This document shows, one piece after another, positions 50,747 to 60,385 of a stretch of 64,000 nt of DNA (position 1 is its first letter; each line of letters opens with the position of its first letter). The notes beneath the pieces were generated by a model. The model did no database searches and had not been told where the DNA came from. It saw only the letters and a program-made list of their open reading frames with translations. This DNA is from an uncultured Clostridium sp. Lineage in GTDB: Bacteria > Bacillota > Clostridia > TANB77 > CAG-508. The position numbers and the translations under genes were made by a program. The DNA lies in NCBI GenBank assembly GCA_930980855.1, contig CAKNIZ010000001.1:151198-215197 (forward strand). Direction: 5' to 3'.

Positions 50747-52939
50747 TTATTTATTACGCTTTACATCATATACACTGTCTATTTTTCCAAGCTCTCTTTG
50801 CGCCTTTATTAAATCGTTTACATCTTTTACTTCTAAAGTTAATTCAACTATCGCAATTTTTTCTTTACTTGCTTTTGCTGAAACAGCAATTAATTTTGCA
50901 TCAGTATTACCTATAACTCTAATAACATCTGCAAGTAAACCTTCTCTATCATTTGCAAAAATTGTAATTTCTACATTGTATGAACTTGATTTTTGTTCAT
51001 CCCAATAAACATCAATAATTCTTCCTTCATCTTGAAGTAAATCTTTTACATTTTTACAATCTTTTCTATGTATTGTAACGCCTCTACCTCTAGTGATATA
51101 TCCTATTATTTCATCTCCTGGAACGGGATTACAACATTTAGATATTCTTACTAGGCAATTATCTATTCCTTTTACTATAATTCCTGTTTTTGAATGTTTT
51201 ATTTTTGGTGCAGTTTGTAATTCTTCTATTTTCTTTTCAACATTTTCTTCATTATGGTATTTTCTATACTCTTCTAATGTTCTTGCAATTATTTTATTAG
51301 CAGTAATTGACCCAAATCCAACTGCTGCATACATATCATCCAAAGATTTAAATGCATATCTTTGAAGAGCTTGAGAATAGTACTTCTGAATAAAAAGCTC
51401 TTCTTCTGTCATTCCGATTCTTTTTATTTCTTTTTCAATTAATTCTTTTCCTCTTGAAATATTTTGTTGTTTTTCATTTTTCTTAAACCATTGCTGAATT
51501 TTTGTTTTTGCTGAAGTACTTTGTACAAATTTTAGCCAGTCCCTACTTGGACCTTTGCTATTATCATTTGTAATTATTTCTACAATATCTCCGCTTTTCA
51601 GTTTTGTGATAATTGGCATCATTTTACTGTTTATTTTACATCCAACCATTTTGTTTCCAACTTCTGCATGTATCATATATGCAAAGTCTATTGGAGTACT
51701 TCCTTTTGGTAATGTTTTTATTTCACCTTTTGGTGTAAACACATATACCTCATCTTCAAATAATTCTGTTTTAAGTGTTTTTAGGAATTCTTGAGGGTCT
51801 TGCATATCTTTTTGCCACTCCAAGCTTTCTCTAAGCCATGCAAGTTTATCTTCTGTAACTACAACATTTGCTTTTTTGCCTTTTAAAAAGCTGGATTCTT
51901 TATATGCCCAATGTGCTGCTATACCAAATTCCGCAACTCTATGCATATTATATGTTCTTATTTGTACTTCAAATGGAGTTCCATTTGGTCCAATTAATGT
52001 TGTATGTAATGATTGGTACATATTAGGTTTTGGTACTGAAATATAATCCTTAAATCTTCCCGGCATAGGTGTATATAATTCATGCACAACTCCTAATGCA
52101 GCATAGCAATCTTTAACTGAATTTACTAAAATTCTTAATGCAAAAAGGTCATATATTTGGTCAAGAGTTTTATTATCTCTTTGCATTTTTCTATAGATTG
52201 AATATAGGTGCTTTGCTCTTCCTGTTATTTCCCCTTCTATTCTTTCTTTTTTTAAATTTAGTTTTATTTCATCTTTTATTTCATCTATGAATTTTAATCT
52301 TTCTTCTCTTTTCTTATCTATTCCTTCTACTAATTCTCTAAACTCTTCTGGGTAAAGATATTTAAAAGCTAAATCTTCTAACTCCCATTTTAAAGAGTAC
52401 ACACCTAATCTGTTTGCAAGCGGTGCATAAAGTTCCATAGTTTCTTTTGCATTAGCAATTTGTCTATCTCTTGATAAAAACTTTAGTGTTCGCATATTAT
52501 GAAGTCTATCTGCTAATTTTATTAGTATTACTCTTATATCTTTTCCCATTGCAAGAAACATTTTTCTATAATTTTCTACTTGCTCTTCTTCTGCACTTAC
52601 ATAATTAATTTTTCCAAGCTTCGTAACCCCATTTACCATATCTGCAATTTCTGGGCTAAATTCTTTCGATATATCTTGAATTGTAACGTCTGTATCTTCT
52701 GCCAAATCATGCATTAACGCTGCACAAATTGTTGCATCATCTAGACCTAGTGTAGATAATATATATGCCACTTGTAATGGATGAATTATATATGGTTCCC
52801 CTGACTTACGTTTTTGATCTCCATGATGAGAAACAGCATAATTAAACGCTTTTGTAACAAGCTTTGTATCTGTTTTTCTATTATGCTTCTTCATTTCTGT
52901 TATAATATCTTTTATCGTCATTTCTTTTATTTCTGACAT
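50747..52939 (-). CDS. relA: Bifunctional (p)ppGpp synthetase/hydrolase RelA/SpoT
   Basis: HD, synthetase (YQSLHTTLIGPNGTPFEVQIRT), TGS and ACT domains. Confidence 0.97.
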   Translation of the reverse strand: MSEIKEMTIKDIITEMKKHNRKTDTKLVTKAFNYAVSHHGDQKRKSGEPYIIHPLQVAYILSTLGLDDATICAALMHDLAEDTDVTIQDISKEFSPEIADMVNGVTKLGKINYVSAEEEQVENYRKMFLAMGKDIRVILIKLADRLHNMRTLKFLSRDRQIANAKETMELYAPLANRLGVYSLKWELEDLAFKYLYPEEFRELVEGIDKKREERLKFIDEIKDEIKLNLKKERIEGEITGRAKHLYSIYRKMQRDNKTLDQIYDLFALRILVNSVKDCYAALGVVHELYTPMPGRFKDYISVPKPNMYQSLHTTLIGPNGTPFEVQIRTYNMHRVAEFGIAAHWAYKESSFLKGKKANVVVTEDKLAWLRESLEWQKDMQDPQEFLKTLKTELFEDEVYVFTPKGEIKTLPKGSTPIDFAYMIHAEVGNKMVGCKINSKMMPIITKLKSGDIVEIITNDNSKGPSRDWLKFVQSTSAKTKIQQWFKKNEKQQNISRGKELIEKEIKRIGMTEEELFIQKYYSQALQRYAFKSLDDMYAAVGFGSITANKIIARTLEEYRKYHNEENVEKKIEELQTAPKIKHSKTGIIVKGIDNCLVRISKCCNPVPGDEIIGYITRGRGVTIHRKDCKNVKDLLQDEGRIIDVYWDEQKSSSYNVEITIFANDREGLLADVIRVIGNTDAKLIAVSAKASKEKIAIVELTLEVKDVNDLIKAQRELGKIDSVYDVKRNK

Positions 52940-52969
52940 ATATATCCCCTCCTATTTTTTATATCTATA

Positions 52970-54655
52970 TCATATACTGCTCCTTATATCTTTTAAAGTT
53001 ATTTGTATATTTTCTATATTTCTAAATTGATTAATTCCAATATTTCCAACAATATCTACTCTATCTCCAATTTGATAAATTGATGTTAAATTTCCCATAT
53101 TGAAGCCAATTGCATCTACTAAAATATTCCCATCTGCTAATAATAATTTTAGATGCTTTCCATCTGATAATGCTCTTATTGAATCTATTTTAAGATTTTT
53201 ATATAGTACAACAGGTAATGTATTGCCTTCTCCAAATGGCTCTAACAACTCTATTTTTTTAATTTCATCTATATTCATGTCTTTTGAAGTAATTACAGTA
53301 TCTATCAATAATTCTGGAGCCAACTCTTCGATATTCTTCTCTTTTGCATATTCTTCAATTTTTTCCTTAAATTTAGAAAAGTTTTCTTTTTTTAAACTAA
53401 GGCCTATTGCCATGCTATGGCCCCCAGAAGCTGTTAAATATTCCTTGCAATTATATACTGCTTCATGTAAATCAAATCCTGGTATACTTCTTCCTGAACC
53501 TTTTCCATCTTCTCCTTCAAAACAGACTAAAATACTTGGTTTATATGTTAAATCCGTAATTTTCGATGCTACGATTCCTATAACTCCATGATGCCAGTTT
53601 TCTTTTCCTATAACAACACATGGGTCCTTCTCATTTTTGATAGCTATCTCTAAGGCTTCATTATATATATTCTTCTCTATTTCTTGCCTTTGCCTATTAT
53701 AGTCTTCTAAATTTTGTGCTAACTTCCTTGCTTCGATTGGATCATCTGTTAAAAAAAGATTCAAAGCGTCTTCCTGATGTCCCATTCTACCAGATGCATT
53801 TATTCTTGGAGATATTCCAAAAGAAATAGCTGTTGAATCTATTTTCCTTATTCCTGCCATTTCAATCAATGTTCTAAGTCCTATATTTCTAGTAACTTGG
53901 GTTAGTTTAAGCCCTAATTTAGCTATAACTCTATTTTCATCCATTAAAGTTACTATATCTGAAATAGTTCCAACACAAGCAATATCTATATATTTTAACC
54001 ATTCATTTTCTGGTAAATTGAGTTTTATACTTATTGCTTGAATCAGTTTAAAAGCCACTCCACAACCTGCAAGTTGTGTAAATGGATATTTGCTGTCCTT
54101 TCTTTTTGCATCAATTACCGCTATAGTATCAGGTATTTCCTCTGGTACTTCATGATGGTCAGTAACAATCACATCTATTCCTAAACTCTTTGCAAGTTCA
54201 ACCTCATTTTTCGCCGTAATTCCGCAATCTACTGTTATCATCAAATTATATCCTTCACTTGCTATTTCTCTAATAGCATCCTCATTTAGTCCATATCCTT
54301 CATCTAATCGATTCGGAATATATGTACCAACATTAATTCCTCTATCCTGCATAAATCTTTTAATAATTGTTGTGCTTGTTATACCATCAGCATCATAATC
54401 ACCATATACAACTATTTTTTCTTCATCTTGCATTGCTTTTAAGATTCTCTCTATAGCCTTGTCCATATCAGGTAAAAGGAATGGGTCATGAAAATTCTTT
54501 CTAGTAGGATTTAAAAAAATAGTTATCTCTTCATCATTCAAATCATATTCTGCTAATTTCTGTGCTACTAAATTACTTACATTGTATTTATTTTTTATTT
54601 CTTCTATTCTTTTAAAATCATTTTCTTTAATTCTCCATTTCTTATTCATACTCAT
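52970..54655 (-). CDS. recJ: Single-stranded-DNA exonuclease RecJ
   Basis: VVYGDYDADGITSTTI, VDCGITA, VTDHHEVPEEIP, ASGGHSMAIGLSL. Confidence 0.96.
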   Translation of the reverse strand: MSMNKKWRIKENDFKRIEEIKNKYNVSNLVAQKLAEYDLNDEEITIFLNPTRKNFHDPFLLPDMDKAIERILKAMQDEEKIVVYGDYDADGITSTTIIKRFMQDRGINVGTYIPNRLDEGYGLNEDAIREIASEGYNLMITVDCGITAKNEVELAKSLGIDVIVTDHHEVPEEIPDTIAVIDAKRKDSKYPFTQLAGCGVAFKLIQAISIKLNLPENEWLKYIDIACVGTISDIVTLMDENRVIAKLGLKLTQVTRNIGLRTLIEMAGIRKIDSTAISFGISPRINASGRMGHQEDALNLFLTDDPIEARKLAQNLEDYNRQRQEIEKNIYNEALEIAIKNEKDPCVVIGKENWHHGVIGIVASKITDLTYKPSILVCFEGEDGKGSGRSIPGFDLHEAVYNCKEYLTASGGHSMAIGLSLKKENFSKFKEKIEEYAKEKNIEELAPELLIDTVITSKDMNIDEIKKIELLEPFGEGNTLPVVLYKNLKIDSIRALSDGKHLKLLLADGNILVDAIGFNMGNLTSIYQIGDRVDIVGNIGINQFRNIENIQITLKDIRSSI

Positions 54656-54734
54656 ACTTTATTATACACTTCTCCTAATTTTACTTTGTACTATTTTATC
54701 TCATTTTAATAGTTTTTTCAATAGTTTTGTTTCA

Positions 54735-54792
54735 ACCAAAGGGTACGCCCCTTTTTGTCGATGTTCAATCAAAAAGAGGCGTACCCTTTGGT
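54735..54792. repeat. Long hairpin between recJ and recO
   Basis: ACCAAAGGGTACGCCCCTTTTTG-TCGATGTTCAAT-CAAAAAGAGGCGTACCCTTTGGT, 22/23 paired. Confidence 0.85.
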
Positions 54793-54798
54793 CTCCTT

Positions 54799-55509
54799 TT
54801 AATATTCTTTTTCTAAACACTCGTTTAAGTATATCTTGCTTACTAATTGAAGCTCTTTTTTATTTTCTTCTGACAATTCAAATGAATATATTTTTTTTGG
54901 ATCTGATAATATGATATATCTTATTGCTTTTATTGTTGTATCACTAATTTCCATTGCTCCTTTATCTTGTCTTCCACATGCTTCACATTTAAAGCCACTA
55001 TTCTTAAAACTAAAGTATCTTAGCTTTTCTTTTGTTTTACAGTTTACGCATTTATCTATTACTGGTCTAAATCCTAATATACTTAACAAACGTATTTTAA
55101 ATATTGATAGTATGAATTCCATGTCTTTTTCTGTTTCAGATAACATATATATTGTGTTTAATGTAAGTTGCAATATTCTATATGTGTTTTGGTTTTCGTC
55201 TGTTACATCATTTACTATTTTTGCAACTTTTGATGCATATGTTAGTTTATCTATATCTAGTCTTAAGTTATAAAATATTTCTATTGGTTCGCATGAGTTT
55301 ATATGATATGAGCTTGCTCCTTTATATATTAAAAAATCGCCGAAACATAAAAATTGAGTACCTGCCATCAGTGTACTCTTTGGTTTTCTTGCTCCCTTTG
55401 CACTACATCCTATTTTTCCCAAATCAGGAGTAAGAAGGGTGCACATTTTATCATAGTCACCCATATTATTTTGAGCTAGAATAATTCCTTTTGTTTTTAT
55501 AATTCCCAT
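54799..55509 (-). CDS. recO: DNA repair protein RecO
   Basis: KTKGIILAQNNMGDYDKMCTLLTPDLGKIGCSAKGARKPKS; C-X2-C motifs. Confidence 0.95.
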   Translation of the reverse strand: MGIIKTKGIILAQNNMGDYDKMCTLLTPDLGKIGCSAKGARKPKSTLMAGTQFLCFGDFLIYKGASSYHINSCEPIEIFYNLRLDIDKLTYASKVAKIVNDVTDENQNTYRILQLTLNTIYMLSETEKDMEFILSIFKIRLLSILGFRPVIDKCVNCKTKEKLRYFSFKNSGFKCEACGRQDKGAMEISDTTIKAIRYIILSDPKKIYSFELSEENKKELQLVSKIYLNECLEKEY

Positions 55510-55691
55510 TTTATATCTTCTTTTTCTACATCCTTTATACTTTTTTCATTATTTCCTATTATTTCATTTGTTACTTCGATGTTATTGGTATTTCCAATAT
55601 TTTTCATAGTTTTGTCTACTTCTAAAAGTTCTAACATTGTATTAATGTTTCCCGTTGTTTTAAAAGTATTCCAAGCAATTTGTTTTAACAT
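55497..55691 (-). CDS. YqzL-like small protein
   Basis: MLKQIAWNTFKTTGNINTMLELLEV; between era and recO as in Bacilli/Clostridia. Confidence 0.65.
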   Translation of the reverse strand: MLKQIAWNTFKTTGNINTMLELLEVDKTMKNIGNTNNIEVTNEIIGNNEKSIKDVEKEDIKWEL

Positions 55692-55700
55692 AGCACTCTC

Positions 55701-56600
55701 CTATTCTTCTGCTTTAAATTTTTTCACTATGCTCATATCATTAATCCAATCTTCTTTAACTTTTACCCAAAGTTTCAAATTTACTTTTGTATCTAGCATT
55801 TTTTCTAAATCTTCACGAGCATATGTACCTATCTTTTTAAGCATGTTTCCATTCTTCCCTATTATTATGCCCTTATGTGATTCTCTTAAACAGAAAATTG
55901 TTGCTTCTACATCGTAAATTTTTTCCATCTCTTTTGTTTTTCTTGTTTTCATTTTTGTAACTTCTACTAAAATGCCATGAGGAACTTCATCTTGCAATAG
56001 TTTTAAGGCTTTTTCCCTAATTGTTTCTTCTGCAATTTGTCTTAGAGTTTGATTTGTATATTCCTCTACACTATAATATGCTGGACCTTCTTTTAAGTTA
56101 CTTTCTATTTCATCAATAATTTCTTCTATATTTTTATCTTTTTTTACTGACACTGGTATTATTGCTACAAAGTCGTATAAATTTTTATACTTATCAATTA
56201 AATCTGCTATCTTTTTAGCATCTACTAAATCTATTTTGTTAATTATTAAAATAGTTTTCTTTTTACTTTCTTTTATTTTTTCCAATATTTTTTCATCTAT
56301 ACTTTTTTCTGTAGCTTCTATAACATAAAGTACAACATCTACATCTGGAATTGAACTTATCGCATTTTCATTCATCATATTTCCCAATTTTGATTTTGAT
56401 TTATGAAGACCAGGTGTATCCATTATTACTATTTGTGAATTGGGTCTATTTATTATTCCTCTAATTATGGTTCTTGTTGTTTGTGGTTTATTTGCTATAG
56501 CTGATATCTTTTCTCCTACTAATCTATTTATAATACTTGATTTTCCAACATTTGTTTTACCAACTACTGTTACAAAACCAGATTTAAAACAATCCATCAT
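55701..56600 (-). CDS. era: GTPase Era
   Basis: VGKTNVGKSSIINRLVGEKISAIANKPQTTRTIIRGI; KH domain KGIIIGKNGNMLKKIG. Confidence 0.97.
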   Translation of the reverse strand: MMDCFKSGFVTVVGKTNVGKSSIINRLVGEKISAIANKPQTTRTIIRGIINRPNSQIVIMDTPGLHKSKSKLGNMMNENAISSIPDVDVVLYVIEATEKSIDEKILEKIKESKKKTILIINKIDLVDAKKIADLIDKYKNLYDFVAIIPVSVKKDKNIEEIIDEIESNLKEGPAYYSVEEYTNQTLRQIAEETIREKALKLLQDEVPHGILVEVTKMKTRKTKEMEKIYDVEATIFCLRESHKGIIIGKNGNMLKKIGTYAREDLEKMLDTKVNLKLWVKVKEDWINDMSIVKKFKAEE

Positions 56601-56624
56601 TATATCCTTTCTAAATTATATTAT

Positions 56625-56711
56625 ATTGTATATTCAAGTTCTTGCAGTTTCTCGCAGCTTGGAGGACTTTACGTCCGACAGCAAGAAACAAAAGAACTTT
56701 GAATATACAAT
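56625..56711. repeat. TTGTATATT-ended structured intergenic element, subtype I (copy A)
   Basis: ATTGTATATTCAAGTTCTTGCAGTTTCTCGCAGCTTGGAGGACTTTACGTCCGACAGCAAGAAACAAAAGAACTTTGAATATACAAT. Confidence 0.9.
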
Positions 56712-56739
56712 TTTCAGCTTATTATAAAATTACTATAAA

Positions 56740-56824
56740 TGTATATTCAAGTTCTTGCAGTTTCGCGCAGCTTGGAGGACTTTATGTCCGACAGCAAGAA
56801 ACAAAAGAACTTTGAATATACAAT
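56740..56824. repeat. TTGTATATT-ended structured intergenic element, subtype I (copy B, tandem with A)
   Basis: Near-identical to copy A, same orientation, 28 bp spacer. Confidence 0.9.
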
Positions 56825-56868
56825 TTAAAATTATTTATAACTGCTATAAATTGTATCAACTCACATTA

Positions 56869-57927
56869 TTACGCATTTGCCTCAATCTTCACATTCGCAT
56901 TTATTGGACAAATTTGCATAAATGTATTTCCATCATTTACATCTATTTCATTCCCATCTAAATCTTTATATACTGTTTTTGAACTTCTTGAAACTTTTTC
57001 ACATTTTATTGGTATAGCCTTTCCATTTGTAATATAGTATCCATCTTTAGTTCCAGTTGTATTCATAGTTTGTCTACCTTTATTTTCTCCATCATTCAAT
57101 GTGCTATTTGCAATAAATTCTATTATTATATTTTTTGCTGTTACATCTTCTCCTGTTGTCCAATCTGTTTGTTTTTTGTTTCTTGAATATCTAGTATATC
57201 TTTTTGTTTCACTATTATATTCCCATTTAACTACATTTGATTGTGAATATGGAATTGTTACTGTGTCTGCTACAGTTCCATTTTCTAAATCCACTTCCTC
57301 TGTAACATAATTTAAAACACTTTCAGATGATGAAGTAGTTCTATATCCTTTATCATTTGCTATTTCTAAGATTTTTTCTGTTGAGGTTGCAACATTATGA
57401 GGAGATTTCTTTTCTTTTACTCTCCAAAATTCTTTTGTAGTTTCAGATATACCATTTATATTGTTTACACCTAAGGTTCTTATATCTGATTGAGCTTGAG
57501 GACTCCAACCATAGTGCACATATATAGCATCATTTTCTAAAGCATAATCCAGAAAATAATGTCTTGAACTTCTTACTGGCCCTATTCTTTCCAAATTAGC
57601 TCCTTTAAATAAAGCCATTAATCTAGATTCTCCACCTTCTACAATTATTTCATATACCATATATGCATCATTTAATCCTGCTTGTGGAAGTGCATCTATG
57701 TTATTGTCTATCATTACTGCTATAGGTCTTTGTTCCCCTTTATATATTTGAACAGTTGGCATTTCTGCAACAATTGTATTTTGATTTTGTTCTTCGTTTA
57801 CAACTTCTGTTCCTAAAAATGTTGGATTATTTCCTTCTATTCCTTTAATGTACAATATTGCACAGCAAACCGCTATTGCAATAACACATAATATAATAAC
57901 TATTGTTAAAATGACTTTTTTCTTCAT
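56869..57927 (-). CDS. DUF3048 (YerB-like) membrane-anchored protein
   Basis: RPIAVMIDNNIDALPQAGLNDAYMVYEIIVEGGESRLMALF; N-terminal TM. Confidence 0.88.
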   Translation of the reverse strand: MKKKVILTIVIILCVIAIAVCCAILYIKGIEGNNPTFLGTEVVNEEQNQNTIVAEMPTVQIYKGEQRPIAVMIDNNIDALPQAGLNDAYMVYEIIVEGGESRLMALFKGANLERIGPVRSSRHYFLDYALENDAIYVHYGWSPQAQSDIRTLGVNNINGISETTKEFWRVKEKKSPHNVATSTEKILEIANDKGYRTTSSSESVLNYVTEEVDLENGTVADTVTIPYSQSNVVKWEYNSETKRYTRYSRNKKQTDWTTGEDVTAKNIIIEFIANSTLNDGENKGRQTMNTTGTKDGYYITNGKAIPIKCEKVSRSSKTVYKDLDGNEIDVNDGNTFMQICPINANVKIEANA

Positions 57928-57941
57928 ACGTTTCTCCCATT

Positions 57942-58685
57942 TTATATTCTAAAAATTGTTAACCCATATATTAATATTACTATTAATGGTCCCATAAATG
58001 CTCCAAATACCACTTCACCTAAGTTTCTTGTATCATTTAATCTATTTCCTGCAATTAATATCGATAGTGCTAAACTTAAACAAAATACTACTGGGTCTTG
58101 AGTGTTTATCCAAATTGCAGTTAAAATTGCAAATGCAATAGCCGTTTGCCCACTTGGGATAAATACATCCTTATTTGGATTTTTTTGTTTTCTATAATTA
58201 GAAGCAGCTTTAACAGCAATTATTCCAATTACTGTTAGTATAATCCCTACGAATGCTAAATGTGTTGGTGAAGCAATCATTTGACTAAATAAGCTCTGTC
58301 CCATTTGTGTAAGTTCTGTTTCTCTAAAAAACAGAAAATATGCTACTACTATATCATTGCAAGCAGCAAGAACTACTGCTCCTGCTGCCACATCTTTTGC
58401 TATTTTAGCTTTAGGATGATATGTATCAACATACAAATCTACAACTGTTTCTATAGCAGTATTTATCATTTCAGCAAATATTACAAAAAATACAGCAAAA
58501 GTAAGGCATAGAAATTCGGCTGTAGTAAAATTATAAAATAGGCTTAGTATCATTACTATTACACCTATAATTAACTGCTTTTTAATATTACTTTGTGTTG
58601 TTGCAGCATATACTATACCATTTACTGCATTATTACATGCTTCTATAAAATTATGATTATAGAGTCTTTCATCCTTTTTTTTCAT
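57942..58685 (-). CDS. Diacylglycerol kinase fused to PAP2-like phosphatase domain
   Basis: EACNNAVNGIVYAATTQSNIKKQ, EMINTAIETVVDL; C-terminal PSGQTAIAFAI...NRLNDTRNLGEVVFGAFMG. Confidence 0.88.
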   Translation of the reverse strand: MKKKDERLYNHNFIEACNNAVNGIVYAATTQSNIKKQLIIGVIVMILSLFYNFTTAEFLCLTFAVFFVIFAEMINTAIETVVDLYVDTYHPKAKIAKDVAAGAVVLAACNDIVVAYFLFFRETELTQMGQSLFSQMIASPTHLAFVGIILTVIGIIAVKAASNYRKQKNPNKDVFIPSGQTAIAFAILTAIWINTQDPVVFCLSLALSILIAGNRLNDTRNLGEVVFGAFMGPLIVILIYGLTIFRI

Positions 58686-58689
58686 ATAC

Positions 58690-59175
58690 CTATTCTCCCC
58701 TTGTTATATGCAATTTATTTAGGATTTCGTCCTCCTTCTTTCTCATTTCTTTTTTTTCATTATCGCTTATATGGTCATATCCCATTAGATGATAAAATCC
58801 ATGTACAGTCATATATGCCAGCTCTCTTTCAAAACTATGTCCATATTCGGCTGCTTGTTCTTCTACTTTAGGAATTGAGATTATTATATCACCTAAAACA
58901 TCTTCTACAGGATAATCACTTTGCATTAATTTTTCTAATTCTTCTTTTTGGAACATAGGAAAAGATAATACATCTGTTGGCTTATCTATGTTTCTATATT
59001 GTTTATTAATTTTTTGTATTTCTTCTGGAACAGTTAAAGTTATACTTATGTATAACTTTAACTTTGTTAATCCTTCATTTTTGAAACATTCATTTAATAC
59101 TTTATTTATTATTTCTTCATATTCCTTATTTTCAGATATTCCATTATACTGAATCTCAGCATGCTGCTCCATCAA
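58690..59175 (-). CDS. ybeY: Endoribonuclease YbeY
   Basis: HGFYHLMGYDHISDNEKKEMRKKEDEIL. Confidence 0.95.
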   Translation of the reverse strand: MMEQHAEIQYNGISENKEYEEIINKVLNECFKNEGLTKLKLYISITLTVPEEIQKINKQYRNIDKPTDVLSFPMFQKEELEKLMQSDYPVEDVLGDIIISIPKVEEQAAEYGHSFERELAYMTVHGFYHLMGYDHISDNEKKEMRKKEDEILNKLHITRGE

Positions 59176-60382
59176 TTATTCCCTTCCTTACTCTATCTTT
59201 CATGACTTTATATTTTCCTGTTTTACATGAATTTTTTACAGCTCTCATGTCTCCTAAATTTACTAATCTATTTCTATAGTATTGTAATATTCTAAAATAT
59301 TTGTCATTATATTTTTCAAGTTTTCGCATATCTTCTCTAATGTAAAGAATTTGTTTATTTATTTCATAATTTTTAAGTCCATTTTCTCTAGTTGCTTCTA
59401 ATGCCTTACATTTTTCTGAGAATTTCATGTATTCATTCTTTTGTTCTGGCTTGTCCCAATATATTTTTACTGCTAAAAGCTTATTATTATATTGTTCAAA
59501 CATTCTTAATAATAATTGATATGCATTTTCTCTTTTTCTTGGAACTTTAGTGTCTACTATTAAGTTTCTAGTATCTTTTAATAATTTTATATAACATTTT
59601 TCTGCTACAATTAAAGGTAAGCTGTGAACAAATATTTTTCTGCTTATTCCTAAAAGAATCATTCTTTTATCTAACATATCTACTTGATCAAGTTTTCCCA
59701 CTTCATATGTTTCAAATAAGCTACATTGTTTTATAAGTTCTGGGTCTGTAACTTCTTTTAATGGTAAAATATTTGTTATGTAATCCTCTAATGTATCAAA
59801 TATTTTATCATACATTTCTTCTTTTTGAATTGGTGTTAATCTTTCAGATAACTTCATTGAATAATGTTTTAAAAGTCTTTTAAAGATTTGTTCCATTTCA
59901 TATAAATAAAGTTCATTATATGAATCTTGTAATTTTTGCTTTTTCATTTCTTTTACATTGTTGTAATCTAATTCTAACAAGTATTTTTGTTTTCTAAGTT
60001 TATATTCTAATTCATCATTTTCTTTTAAATGAATTACATTATAATATTTAGAAAGAGCATCTTTTTCAAAATCTGTTGCCGCATTTGATTTTACTCTTTT
60101 ATATATTGTATCTATTACTAGTTGATCTATTGATTCTAAATATAAAGAGTAACTTTCTTCAAACTTTTTATTAAATATTTCTTTTTTTTCTTCTTCCTTG
60201 CAATTTATACTTTGTGTATAACTTTTTAGCACAGAATTCCTTTTCATGCTTATTAATAAATTATTTATTCCTGCTTTTGTAGGAGTTAATATTTTTGTAA
60301 ATGTACTACTTAATTTTGAAAAAAATGTTCTTTTTGTATCATAAATTCTTAAACTTTTTTCTCTTGCTTCCATATATACCAC
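59156..60382 (-). CDS. Orphan 408 aa protein in the yqfC-yqfD-ybeY cluster
   Basis: Long ORF on cluster strand, overlapping the ybeY start; no recognised domain. Confidence 0.7.
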   Translation of the reverse strand: MVYMEAREKSLRIYDTKRTFFSKLSSTFTKILTPTKAGINNLLISMKRNSVLKSYTQSINCKEEEKKEIFNKKFEESYSLYLESIDQLVIDTIYKRVKSNAATDFEKDALSKYYNVIHLKENDELEYKLRKQKYLLELDYNNVKEMKKQKLQDSYNELYLYEMEQIFKRLLKHYSMKLSERLTPIQKEEMYDKIFDTLEDYITNILPLKEVTDPELIKQCSLFETYEVGKLDQVDMLDKRMILLGISRKIFVHSLPLIVAEKCYIKLLKDTRNLIVDTKVPRKRENAYQLLLRMFEQYNNKLLAVKIYWDKPEQKNEYMKFSEKCKALEATRENGLKNYEINKQILYIREDMRKLEKYNDKYFRILQYYRNRLVNLGDMRAVKNSCKTGKYKVMKDRVRKGIIDGAAC

Positions 60383-60385
60383 CTT

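Noticed and set aside
53100-53591. 163 aa plus-strand ORF antisense to recJ
   Set aside because: Shadow of a conserved exonuclease gene.
38763-56824. CRISPR array explanation for the repeated elements
   Set aside because: Copies are dispersed, palindromic and not regularly spaced; no cas genes in window.
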